14,629 nucleotides of DNA from UBA7236 sp043727235 (GTDB lineage: Bacteria; Bacteroidota; Bacteroidia; Chitinophagales; BACL12): assembly GCA_043727235.1 (NCBI GenBank), contig JAYSYX010000061.1, forward strand, positions 1 through 14,629, written 5' to 3'. The notes below the pieces were generated by a model, which was not told where the DNA came from, made no database searches, and saw only the letters and a program-made list of their open reading frames with translations. Shown here one piece after another: positions 6,455-14,035 of this stretch. The first letter of the stretch is position 1; the number at the start of each line of letters is the position of its first letter. Made by a program: the position numbers and the translations under genes.

Positions 6455-6566
6455 CCGATAAATTATCGGCAGTAGACGCGCGAGGGATTGCAGCGGAAAC
6501 CCCACAGCCGAGGCACGAGGCGAGGAGTTGTAGCGTAAAGCCCGACCTGAAAGGACGCGCCCAAAA
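6455..6566. repeat. GC-rich intergenic repeat element with two related modules
   Basis: This block is far richer in G and C than its surroundings. It opens with a 7-bp inverted repeat, CCGATAA-A-TTATCGG (6455-6469). Two related 23-base modules follow with a 40-base period: CGAGGGATTGCAGCGGAAAC plus CCC (6481-6503) and CGAGGAGTTGTAGCGTAAAG plus CCC (6521-6543), identical at 18 of 23 positions. CGAGG also occurs at 6509 and 6516, and GACGCGC occurs near both ends of the modules (6475 and 6554). No credible protein is encoded. I recall closely similar strings (GGATT-CAGCGGAAA-CCC and its complement) between genes in many Bacteroidota genomes, so I take it as a dispersed repeat; this is from memory, not from a search. 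It lies between the end of the redox gene and the polysaccharide operon promoter. Confidence 0.65.
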
Positions 6567-6589
6567 CATAACTTTAATGTTAGAAATTT

Positions 6590-7534
6590 TTACAAATTAT
6601 AGTTCAGAAACATTCCATAGTCAGGTTTATCTGCTATGGAGTTGTAGTTATATTGTTTAACTATTTTGCCGTCTTTGAGTAAAAAAATGCCCGGCATTTG
6701 CGAAACATTTCCTTGAGGTTTAGTATTAAACAATTTATTAGACACCCCTAATTCGATCCACCGAAGCCACACTTTCAATCCGAATAACTGTGTGAAACTT
6801 CCTCTTTTGAGCTTAAAACTTTTATAAAAAATTTCTTCGGGATCACTTACCTGTGAAATATCTTCCAGGTCGTATTGAGCAAGATAGGGTTTAGCTGTTT
6901 CTTCATCAACCATATAAACAACCGCGATCTTAATTCCTTTTTCCTGTAATTGTTGTTTGTATTTATTTAGTTTGAGGAGTGAGTGTTTGCAAAATGGACA
7001 ACCAAAATGACGCAGAAATACCAACATGATCGGTGATTTATTGCTGAGTTCTGCAATATTTTCCCCTTGCACTGTTTCGAACAGATCAAGAGGGTATTGC
7101 TCCTGACTAAAGGAATCGATGAGGAGTTCGTCGGTGATAAAACTTCTTTTATAAGTAAGATAGAGAGCTGAAATATTCGGGATGAGCCAAATAGTATGAT
7201 TAAAAAAAACGAATTTAATAAAATTACTATTGAAGAATCCGAGCGAATAACCATATATAAAACCGCAGATCATCGCAAAATGAAAAAGCGTGACCAATAA
7301 AATTATGGGCCAATGTCTGAAAGGGTTAAATGCTGCGATAATAAGACCAACACCCAATATAAGTGTTATCAAACCCATGAGATCCCAAAAGATCAAAGGA
7401 GTGTTTACTCCGGTGATAACAACTGAGGAAAGAACAGATGGAAATAGCAGTACGATTAGACTCCATACAATAAAATATATGGCTGAAATGAAGAGTGCGG
7501 CTGACAGTTTATTTTTTAATACGCTAAAATGCAT
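6590..7534 (-). CDS. Membrane-anchored peroxiredoxin-like (AhpC/TSA_2) thiol protein
   Basis: This 314-residue protein fuses a four-segment membrane domain (about 10-125) to a thioredoxin-fold domain (about 150-305). The fold carries IMLVFLRHFGCPFCKHSLLK (169-188) with a CPFC pair at C179 and C182, and MPGIFLLKDGKIVKQY (280-295), which holds the cis-proline typical of thioredoxin folds. This pattern fits the AhpC/TSA_2 (PRXL2-like) group, whose members are usually soluble, with Cys pairs taking part in thiol-disulfide or peroxide chemistry. The start is the ATG at 7534; a longer reading from TTG at 7606 adds a hydrophilic stretch that runs to the opposing gene's start, so I reject it. It is divergent from the DUF2911 gene, with 73 bases between starts. 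The 3' end is followed by the GC-rich repeat, with no classic terminator. The substrate is unknown, and whether the redox domain faces the cytoplasm or periplasm is unclear. Confidence 0.85.
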   Translation of the reverse strand: MHFSVLKNKLSAALFISAIYFIVWSLIVLLFPSVLSSVVITGVNTPLIFWDLMGLITLILGVGLIIAAFNPFRHWPIILLVTLFHFAMICGFIYGYSLGFFNSNFIKFVFFNHTIWLIPNISALYLTYKRSFITDELLIDSFSQEQYPLDLFETVQGENIAELSNKSPIMLVFLRHFGCPFCKHSLLKLNKYKQQLQEKGIKIAVVYMVDEETAKPYLAQYDLEDISQVSDPEEIFYKSFKLKRGSFTQLFGLKVWLRWIELGVSNKLFNTKPQGNVSQMPGIFLLKDGKIVKQYNYNSIADKPDYGMFLNYNL

Positions 7535-7581
7535 AAATCTATAACGATTTGAGAAATGAACAAGTGTGCGGTGGTTTTGTT

Positions 7582-7589
7582 TAAATTTG
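7582..7589 (+). promoter_or_regulatory. Bacteroidota -7 promoter element for the DUF2911 gene
   Basis: TAAATTTG matches TAnnTTTG exactly and ends 18 bases before the ATG at 7608. This would give a leader of about 10-15 bases. No TTTG sits at the ideal -33 spacing. Confidence 0.55.
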
Positions 7590-7607
7590 CAGGATAAAAT
7601 TAACAAT

Positions 7608-8459
7608 ATGATGAAAAAAATAATTTTTACATGTGTGGCAGTAGTTACAATGTTGACAAAAACTGCCTTTACACAGGAACTAGAACTTCCTCAAGCAAGC
7701 CCCTGGGCGCAGGTTTCACAAAAATTTGGATTGGTTCAAGCCACAATTACCTATTCCCGACCAGCAATGAAAGGTCGCAAAATTTTCGGGGGATTGGTTC
7801 CTTACGGTGAAATGTGGCGCACAGGAGCAAACAAGGCTGTGGAACTGAAATTAGAAGGTACCACCTTGATAAACAACCAAAAAGTAGAACCGGGTTCATA
7901 TTCGGTATTTACAATTCCCGGTGCGACTGAATGGACCATAATTATCAATAAAAACACAGAATTATGGGGTGCCGGAAGTTACAAACAGGAGGAAGATGTT
8001 ATGCGTTTCACTGTAAAACCTACTTCTGTTCCGTCAACTGAATCGTTTACTATAGATTTTGCAAATGTTAAAGACAAAAGTGTTACAGTTCAGATCTACT
8101 GGGAAACTACCAAAGTGAGTTTTGACATTGTAAATGAATTTGTTGATGAAGGCAAAAAGAATATTGAAGATGCCATTGCAAGTGCTGAAAATACAATGGG
8201 TTTATACAATGATGCAGCGGAATTTTATCTTGATTATAATTTAGATTCCAAATTAGCGCTGGAATGGGCAAAAAAATCGGTAACGCAAAAAGAACGTTAT
8301 TGGAATCTCTATACTTTGGCGAGAGCGTATGCTGCAAATGGCATGAAGGCAGAAGCAATTGAAACGGCAACAAAATCGCATACTATGGCTGTTGAAGCAA
8401 AAAACACAGGATTTGCACAAACAGTGAATTCCAGCATTGTCGAATGGAAAAAGAAATAA
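7608..8459 (+). CDS. Secreted DUF2911-domain protein
   Basis: This 283-residue protein begins with a signal peptide (about 1-22, cut near AFTQ). The DUF2911 domain spans about 27-170 and shows the signatures VQATITYSRPAMKGRKIFGG (43-62), LVPYGEMWRTGANKA (63-77), KVEPGSYSVFTIPG (91-104) and a late VQIYWETTKVSF. The C-terminal part (about 180-280) is helical, with a TPR-like look (ALEWAKKSV, LYTLARAYAANGMKAEAIET), which is common in this family. The function of DUF2911 is not known; it is widespread in Bacteroidota and presumably periplasmic. I chose the ATG at 7608 (7611 is equally possible) because a promoter box ends 18 bases upstream and the signal peptide begins there; an upstream ATG at 7566 adds residues before the signal and would start ahead of that box. 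It is followed by a terminator and shares a short divergent promoter region with the redox gene. Confidence 0.92.
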   Translation: MMKKIIFTCVAVVTMLTKTAFTQELELPQASPWAQVSQKFGLVQATITYSRPAMKGRKIFGGLVPYGEMWRTGANKAVELKLEGTTLINNQKVEPGSYSVFTIPGATEWTIIINKNTELWGAGSYKQEEDVMRFTVKPTSVPSTESFTIDFANVKDKSVTVQIYWETTKVSFDIVNEFVDEGKKNIEDAIASAENTMGLYNDAAEFYLDYNLDSKLALEWAKKSVTQKERYWNLYTLARAYAANGMKAEAIETATKSHTMAVEAKNTGFAQTVNSSIVEWKKK

Positions 8460-8463
8460 TTAG

Positions 8464-8516
8464 ATGAGTAATGAGTAATGAGTTAGCTCCATTCACAATT
8501 CATTACTCATTTTTTA
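8464..8516 (+). terminator. Terminator built from tandem ATGAGTA heptamers
   Basis: Five bases after the DUF2911 stop come two ATGAGTA units and an ATGAGTT (8464-8484). ATGAGTAATGA (8464-8474) pairs with TCATTACTCAT (8500-8510), followed at once by TTTTTT. The second heptamer offers a competing shorter stem. This fits intrinsic termination. Confidence 0.75.
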
Positions 8517-8537
8517 ATTTGAAGAATATCTTACTTA

Positions 8538-9251
8538 ATGAATTCTCAGAAAAAAGTATTTCTCAGAGCTAAATGGAAAAATTTGTTGATCGCAAATTTT
8601 ATTTGTGATCAACAAATTTTAACAAAATATTTACCCGCAGAAACAGAATTAGATACTTTCAGAGGTGAACATCTGGTGAGCCTTGTTGCCTTTCAATTTT
8701 TAAAAACACGTGTCTTAGGAATACAATTTCCCTTTCATACAAATTTTGTGGAGGTGAATCTTCGGTTTTATGTGAAACACATGGAAAATGGCGAGTGGAA
8801 ACGCGGAGTTGTATTTATTAAAGAAATAGTTCCGCGGTTTATGATCACCTTTATTGCCAATTCGCTCTATAATGAAAACTATATTACACTTCCAACTTCT
8901 GTAGAGATCAATAAAGATTTGAATATATTTTCCCTGAAATACAAATGGGGAAAGGATAATTTTTTTTACGCTGAGGCCTCTGAACAAAAAAATGAATTGG
9001 AAGTAAATAGTCTGGAAGAGTTTATAACCGAACATTATAAAGGTTTTGCAAAAAAGAATGCCACAACAACAGTTCAATATGTAGTTGAACATCCCCGATG
9101 GTTCATATATCCCATCAGCAAATATGAACTTCAATGTAACTTTGGAAAATTATATGGAACAGATTTTAATTTTCTTCATAAATGTAAGCCTCATTCCGTT
9201 TTATTGGCCGAAGGAAGCGATATTTTAGTGCGAAAGGGCGTTTTAATCTGA
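8538..9251 (+). CDS. DUF2071 (YqjF-like) family protein
   Basis: This 237-residue soluble protein has no signal peptide or membrane segment. The layout follows DUF2071/YqjF: an N-terminal FLRAKWKNLLIANFICD (8-24), a following LPAETELDTFRGEHLVSLVA (34-53), FQFLKTRVLGI, then VEVNLRFYVK (72-81), RGVVFIKEIVPRFMI (90-104) and a C-terminal region ending in HSVLLAEGSDILVRKG. The family is related in fold to acetoacetate decarboxylase, but a reaction has not been assigned and none should be assumed here. The start is an ATG 78 bases after the DUF2911 stop, behind a terminator, so the gene probably has its own promoter. A 7-of-8 match to TAnnTTTG lies at 8514-8521, overlapping the terminator's T run. 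It is a single-gene unit, followed by 246 bases without a convincing gene. Confidence 0.88.
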   Translation: MNSQKKVFLRAKWKNLLIANFICDQQILTKYLPAETELDTFRGEHLVSLVAFQFLKTRVLGIQFPFHTNFVEVNLRFYVKHMENGEWKRGVVFIKEIVPRFMITFIANSLYNENYITLPTSVEINKDLNIFSLKYKWGKDNFFYAEASEQKNELEVNSLEEFITEHYKGFAKKNATTTVQYVVEHPRWFIYPISKYELQCNFGKLYGTDFNFLHKCKPHSVLLAEGSDILVRKGVLI

Positions 9252-9497
9252 GATCTTCACTTACAATCCTGTCAGTTTTTCATTTTTTGCCCCTGCACCC
9301 CAAAACATATTATCATTCTTTAAATATTGTGGAAAATTCAACACATTATTTATAAAATGCAGAAAATTTCTCCTCAATTGTACTGGGAAATAAATCCTTT
9401 ATCCTATTATTTACAACAATTTAGAGTACGGCTGAATTCTTGAATGTACGTTTACGGAGAGGTAGATCTCTTACGGTTTTATGTAATAATTCAGACA
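9252..9497. other. Intergenic stretch without a supported gene
   Basis: I find no terminator hairpin after the DUF2071 stop and no exact TAnnTTTG. TACGTTTA (9447-9454) is a 7-of-8 match, 43 bases before the start of the next gene. A 28-codon ATG frame (9357-9443) has no supporting signal. Confidence 0.5.
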
Positions 9498-10223
9498 ATG
9501 ACTAAATATATACTCTTTTATACTTTGATTGCTGTAGCTTTTTATGCAAATGCACAGCAGGTCGAAATATCAGAGGGAGTGCAGAATAGAAATTTAGGTG
9601 TGCAATATGGTCAAATATATTCTTATGTAGAGTCAAAAATATCTGAAGAAACAACTATTTATACGGAACCGGAAAAAGGATATGAACTAAGTATAATGTA
9701 TGACAGAATATTCAGTCGATTTTTTTCTGTTCAGTCTGGGTTGCAATATCAATCGATAAATTTCAAATTAGGGCCTGATAGACAATCTCTATCAGCAATT
9801 CAGCTAGAAAAAATAGTTGTTCCATTAATTTTTTCTTTCAACTCCGACCTTTGTAAAAAGGTTAATTTTTCCTTGTTTTCCGGACCTGTATTAGGCGCCA
9901 CTATAAGCTCTTCAATAAACAGCTTATCTGTGGAAGAAATTTCTCGCGACACAACCATTACTGTAGTATCTGTTAAAAACCCGGATTTTGGTATTATGTA
10001 CGGAGCTGCAATGGAAATAAGTATTGATAAATTACAAGTTGTAAAACTTTTGATCGGAGGACGCGGTACATATGGTATCAGCGATATATACAAGGAAGTG
10101 AATTCCCAATCAAATCATTTAAATATCATACCTGAAAATTCTACTATAAAAACATTTGGAGGATTTATAGGGTTAAAGTTTGCTCTGTATGGTATTTACG
10201 AATATAGAGAGCTGTCAGAATAA
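9498..10223 (+). CDS. PorT-like outer membrane beta-barrel protein (OMP_b-brl_2 type)
   Basis: This 241-residue protein has a signal peptide (about 1-20, cut after YANA) and a mature part of short amphipathic strands: GYELSIMYDRIFSRFFSVQS (62-81), LQYQSINFKL, IVVPLIFSFN, FSLFSGPVLGATISS, FGIMYGAAMEIS, KLLIGGRGTYGISDIY and a final FGGFIGLKFALYGIYEYREL with an aromatic end. Alternating strands, a PLIFSF 'switch to barrel' segment and the C-terminal strand fit the small 8-10-stranded barrels that Bacteroidota annotate as PorT family or outer membrane beta-barrel. The role is unknown; such proteins are seldom specific transporters. I use the ATG at 9498 because the signal peptide starts there; the frame also opens at 9444, but that adds 18 residues ahead of a good signal. 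The next gene starts 209 bases later, so it is probably transcribed separately. Confidence 0.85.
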   Translation: MTKYILFYTLIAVAFYANAQQVEISEGVQNRNLGVQYGQIYSYVESKISEETTIYTEPEKGYELSIMYDRIFSRFFSVQSGLQYQSINFKLGPDRQSLSAIQLEKIVVPLIFSFNSDLCKKVNFSLFSGPVLGATISSSINSLSVEEISRDTTITVVSVKNPDFGIMYGAAMEISIDKLQVVKLLIGGRGTYGISDIYKEVNSQSNHLNIIPENSTIKTFGGFIGLKFALYGIYEYRELSE

Positions 10224-10419
10224 AAAAAATTGAGTTATAGAGACATGTAAGCAGTTCTGATCACATTGCCATTAATACAAATTATCTTCCCAAACATTTA
10301 TTGTACTTAATGCTGGCAAATGGTAAAAAAATGCCATTATATCATATTTGGTGGTAATTACATTTAAATATTACAGAATTTCTACTGATCTTGTCCTTTT
10401 AAAATAAAGGCCAACTTGT

Positions 10420-10427
10420 TATCTTTG
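10420..10427 (+). promoter_or_regulatory. Bacteroidota -7 promoter element abutting the FGE start codon
   Basis: TATCTTTG is an exact TAnnTTTG match ending only 5 bases before the ATG at 10433. Transcription normally begins a few bases after this box, so the message would start at or very near the ATG. Confidence 0.6.
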
Positions 10428-10432
10428 TTACA

Positions 10433-11551
10433 ATGCGCCTAAACACATTAAAATATCTCAGTTTAATACTGATCATCTCAGAAATAATTTTATTTAATTC
10501 CTGCTCGAGCAATAATAAAAGGACTATAGTTGAAGCTAAACCATTTCTTTTTGCCAGTGACCCTGCAATTCCCACAGATGGCCCGCCCGGCATGGTTTGG
10601 ATACCCGGTAGCGAATACTTGATGGGCACAGACACCGATCCTCAGCGCAGAGAGGATGAAACACCCGCCCACAAAGTGAAAATAGATGGATTTTGGATGG
10701 ATATAACGGAGGTTACCAATGCACAATTTGAAGAATTTGTTAAATCAACGGGCTACCTTACCACATCAGAAAAACCAATTGACTGGGAAGAACTTAAATT
10801 GCAATTGCCTCCGGAAACGCCTAAACCAGCTGATGAATTGTTAGAGGCAGCAAGTATGGTATTTACAAAAACTGAGGTACCTGTTGATCTTAATAACTAT
10901 ATGAATTGGTGGACCTTTGTAAAGGGTGCCAATTGGAAACATCCGCAGGGACCACTTACAAATATTATCGATAAAAAGGATCATCCTGTTGTTCAGGTTA
11001 GTTGGGATGACGCTGTTGCTTATTGTAAATGGGCAGGGAAAAGATTGCCCACTGAAGCAGAATGGGAATTTGCTGCACGCGGAGGAATGCAGGATGCAAT
11101 TTATCCCTGGGGAAATGACAAGGATCTTGCAAAGTTTACAAATTCATGGCAAGGAAATTTTCCGAACATTAATACAAAGGAGGATGGATATATCACCACA
11201 GCACCGGTGAAAAAATATGCTTCCAATAATTTCGGGCTTTATGATATTGCAGGAAATGTATGGGAATGGTGTGTTGATTTTTATCATGTTGATTATTATA
11301 AAACTTGTTTTAAAAATGGAATTGTGATCAATCCTAAGGGACCGGAAAAATCATATGACCCGAACCAACCTTTAAATATTGTTCACGTAAAACGTGGTGG
11401 ATCTTTCTTATGCAATGATGTATATTGCTCGAGCTACAGAGTAGCTGCAAGAATGGCCACAAGTTATGATACAGGTCAGGACCATAGTGGGTTCAGATGC
11501 GTAATGACAGCAGAACAATGGGAGGCTGAGAAATTGAAAAACAATAAGTAA
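10433..11551 (+). CDS. Formylglycine-generating enzyme (sulfatase-modifying factor), lipoprotein
   Basis: This 372-residue protein matches the FGE-sulfatase (SUMF1) family over its full length. FGE oxidises the active-site cysteine of type I sulfatases to formylglycine, using copper and oxygen. Family signatures are MVWIPGSEYLMGTDTDP (54-70), GFWMDITEVTNAQFEEFVK (86-104), HPVVQVSWDDAVAYCKWAGK (184-203), RLPTEAEWEFAARGG (204-218), YGLYDIAGNVWEWC-like text at 266-280 and RGGSFLCNDVYCSSYRVAAR (321-340). C327 and C332 align with the copper-binding active-site pair of human FGE (C336, C341), and C356 in SGFRC is also conserved, so it should be catalytically competent, unlike the GldK/GldJ relatives. 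Residues 1-24 form a lipoprotein signal with a loose lipobox (FNSC, lipidated C24). The ATG is the only possible start before the signal. No sulfatase is in view. The receptor gene follows 91 bases later. Confidence 0.92.
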   Translation: MRLNTLKYLSLILIISEIILFNSCSSNNKRTIVEAKPFLFASDPAIPTDGPPGMVWIPGSEYLMGTDTDPQRREDETPAHKVKIDGFWMDITEVTNAQFEEFVKSTGYLTTSEKPIDWEELKLQLPPETPKPADELLEAASMVFTKTEVPVDLNNYMNWWTFVKGANWKHPQGPLTNIIDKKDHPVVQVSWDDAVAYCKWAGKRLPTEAEWEFAARGGMQDAIYPWGNDKDLAKFTNSWQGNFPNINTKEDGYITTAPVKKYASNNFGLYDIAGNVWEWCVDFYHVDYYKTCFKNGIVINPKGPEKSYDPNQPLNIVHVKRGGSFLCNDVYCSSYRVAARMATSYDTGQDHSGFRCVMTAEQWEAEKLKNNK

Positions 11552-11642
11552 CCCTGAATTGCGCTAAACAATTAATACCGGTTTCCCATTTTTTCTCTCA
11601 TTTTCTTTAAACAAATAGGTGAAATTGCTGTTATTGCCAACT

Positions 11643-14027
11643 ATGAAATTAGTATTTATTTCCATTTTCATTTCTCTTATTTGCTCAACTGCAATTGCTC
11701 AAACCGGAATTATTTATGGAACTGTAAAAAACAGTTTAAATAATGAACCGCTGCCCTACGTAACCATAATTTTAAGTGGCACAACTACGGGAACACTTAC
11801 TGATGAAGCCGGCCAATATAAAATTGAGGATCTTGAACCCGGTTTATATAATCTTGAATTTAGTTTTATAGGATTTAAGAAACAGAATGTTTTTGAAATA
11901 CAAGTCACCAATGCAAAACCTTATATTTTAGACATTGAATTAGAGGAGGAGATAAACCAACTAGAAACGGTGGAAATTAAAGTCGCAATTACGGATAAAA
12001 CGGAGGAATCACCATTATCGTTGCGCACAATCGGAGCAAATGAAATACAGCGAAATCCAGGCGGCAACAGAGATATTTCAAAAGTAATTCAGGGTTTGCC
12101 GGGAGTTACCTACACACCTTCATTTAGAAATGATATTATAATTCGTGGCGGTGCGCCCAATGAAAACCGATTTTATTTGGATGGAATTGAAGTTCCCAAT
12201 ATTAATCATTTTGCAACACAAGGTTCCAGTGGTGGTCCGGTAGGAATGATAAATGTTGATTTTATTCGCGAAGTAGAATTTTATTCAGGAGCATTTCCTG
12301 TAAACTATGGAAATGCATTAAGCAGTGTTTTCTCTTTTGAACAACGCGATGGACGAACCGATAAATGGGGTGGCACTTTCACGCTCGGGTCCAGCGATAT
12401 CGGAGTAACAGCTGAAGGCCCTGTCGGCGAAAAATCTTCTGTTTTATTTTCTGCCAGAAGAAGTTATTTACAATTTTTATTTGATGCATTGGGTTTGCCC
12501 TTTTTACCAACCTATAACGATTTTCAATATAAACAAAAAATTAAATTCAATACAAAAAATGAACTTACAATAATTGGATTAGGCGCCATCGATCAATTTG
12601 AATTAAATTTAGAAGATGATACCAGTGCCTTTCAACAATACATTTTAGGGAATTTACCTGTGCAGTCGCAGTGGAATTATACCATTGGCGGAGTTTATAA
12701 ACACTATCGCGAAAATGGATATTCCACCTTTGTTGCCAGCAGAAATATGTTAGATAACCGTGCATACAAATATCGCAATAATGACGAATCGGCGGAAACC
12801 AATTTGTTATTTGATTATACCAGCAGAGAGGCGGAAAATAAATTTCGTTATGAAGAAACAACAACGCTAAAAGGATGGAGAATAAAGGCGGGAATAAATT
12901 ATGAATTGGCAAAATATTCAAATGACACATATCAACTTATTACAGTAGATACTTCCGTAATTCTTATTGATTATATTTCTGATTTAAAAATAAATAAGTG
13001 GGGAGCTTTTGCACAAACATCTACACAACTATTAAACAATAGGATCACTTTTTCACTTGGAATTCGAGCCGATGCCAATGATTACTCCGATGAAATGCGC
13101 AATCCACTTAAACAACTGTCACCAAGAATTGCATTGAGCTATAGAATAACGGACCAATGGAGTTTGAATTTCAACAGCGGCATTTATTATCAATTGCCTG
13201 CCTATACCGTGTTAGGTTATTCTGAAGGAGAAAATAATTTTGTAAACCAATCAAATAATTTAACTTATATTCAATGTGATCATATTGTTGGAGGTGTTGA
13301 ATATCGACCAAATAATGGCTTGCGTTTTACATTTGAAGGTTTTTATAAAAATTATAACTCATATCCCTTCAGCGTTCGCGATTCCATAGCACTCGCCAAT
13401 CAGGGAGCTGATTTTGGTGTTATTGGTGACGAGGAAGTAATTTCCACAGGCAAAGGCAGAAGTTATGGAATAGAATTTTTTGCACAACAAAAATTATATA
13501 AAAACTTTTACGGAATTTTTTCCTTCACTTATGTAACAAGTGAATTTGAAGACAAAACAGGTAAATTGATTGCTTCTTCATGGGATAATAAAACAATAAT
13601 CTCATTAACAGCAGGAAAAAAATTCAAGGGAAACTGGGAAGCGGGAATTAAATGGAGATTTTCGGGTGGTTTGCCCTACACGCCATATGATGTAAATTAC
13701 TCTTCTTTAATTTATGTTTGGGATCTAAACAGACAAGGTGTTTTGGATCTTGATCAATTAAATGGAAAAAGATTGGATCCATTTCATCAACTCGATGTTC
13801 GGGTAGACAAAAAATGGTTTTTTGAACATTGGAATCTTGATGTTTATATTGATATACAAAACATTTATAACCATAGAACGGAATTTCAACCTTATATTGA
13901 TGTTGCGAAGGATGAAAGTGGTAATCCCATTATAGATCCTCTGGATGAGACAAGATACCAGATCAGCACTTTGGAAAATATTTCTGGTACGATTTTACCA
14001 AGTATTGGGATAATTATTGAAATATAA
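11643..14027 (+). CDS. TonB-dependent outer membrane receptor with CarboxypepD_reg-like N-terminal domain
   Basis: This 794-residue protein has a signal peptide (1-19, cut after AIA) and a CarboxypepD_reg-like domain (about 22-100: GIIYGTVKNSLNNEPLPYVT, then TGTLTDEAGQYKIEDLEPG). The TonB plug follows at about 120-235, with NRDISKVIQGLPGV, IIIRGGAPNENRFYLDGIEV (166-185) and IREVEFYSGAFPVNYGNA. The rest is a 22-strand-type barrel ending in a hydrophobic strand with terminal aromatic/aliphatic pattern (TILPSIGIIIEI). It is a classic TBDR, not SusC-like: it lacks the SusC plug strings and no SusD follows, so it is an orphan receptor. The ligand (metal chelate, peptide, sugar) is unknown. The ATG at 11643 is preferred over an in-frame GTG at 11619, as the signal peptide is complete from the ATG. 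No exact TAnnTTTG lies directly upstream, so it may be co-transcribed with the FGE gene. Confidence 0.95.
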   Translation: MKLVFISIFISLICSTAIAQTGIIYGTVKNSLNNEPLPYVTIILSGTTTGTLTDEAGQYKIEDLEPGLYNLEFSFIGFKKQNVFEIQVTNAKPYILDIELEEEINQLETVEIKVAITDKTEESPLSLRTIGANEIQRNPGGNRDISKVIQGLPGVTYTPSFRNDIIIRGGAPNENRFYLDGIEVPNINHFATQGSSGGPVGMINVDFIREVEFYSGAFPVNYGNALSSVFSFEQRDGRTDKWGGTFTLGSSDIGVTAEGPVGEKSSVLFSARRSYLQFLFDALGLPFLPTYNDFQYKQKIKFNTKNELTIIGLGAIDQFELNLEDDTSAFQQYILGNLPVQSQWNYTIGGVYKHYRENGYSTFVASRNMLDNRAYKYRNNDESAETNLLFDYTSREAENKFRYEETTTLKGWRIKAGINYELAKYSNDTYQLITVDTSVILIDYISDLKINKWGAFAQTSTQLLNNRITFSLGIRADANDYSDEMRNPLKQLSPRIALSYRITDQWSLNFNSGIYYQLPAYTVLGYSEGENNFVNQSNNLTYIQCDHIVGGVEYRPNNGLRFTFEGFYKNYNSYPFSVRDSIALANQGADFGVIGDEEVISTGKGRSYGIEFFAQQKLYKNFYGIFSFTYVTSEFEDKTGKLIASSWDNKTIISLTAGKKFKGNWEAGIKWRFSGGLPYTPYDVNYSSLIYVWDLNRQGVLDLDQLNGKRLDPFHQLDVRVDKKWFFEHWNLDVYIDIQNIYNHRTEFQPYIDVAKDESGNPIIDPLDETRYQISTLENISGTILPSIGIIIEI

Positions 14028-14035
14028 AATGTCTT

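Noticed and set aside
6345..6569. A 74-codon minus-strand frame covering the GC-rich repeat
   Set aside because: It overlaps the transferase start and consists of translated repeat DNA; composition and overlap argue against a gene.
7535..7606. A 24-residue N-terminal extension of the redox protein from TTG
   Set aside because: It would run almost to the opposing gene's start codon and through its promoter box; the ATG at 7534 directly precedes the membrane domain.
8715..9134. A 139-codon minus-strand frame
   Set aside because: It is fully antisense to the DUF2071 gene, which has clear family signatures; the antisense product has none.
9357..9443. A 28-codon ATG frame before the beta-barrel gene
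   Set aside because: No promoter box, no recognisable peptide and an ordinary chance length for AT-rich DNA.
11619..11642. GTG start for the TonB receptor
   Set aside because: The signal peptide is complete from the ATG at 11643, and the extra eight residues would lengthen it without need.
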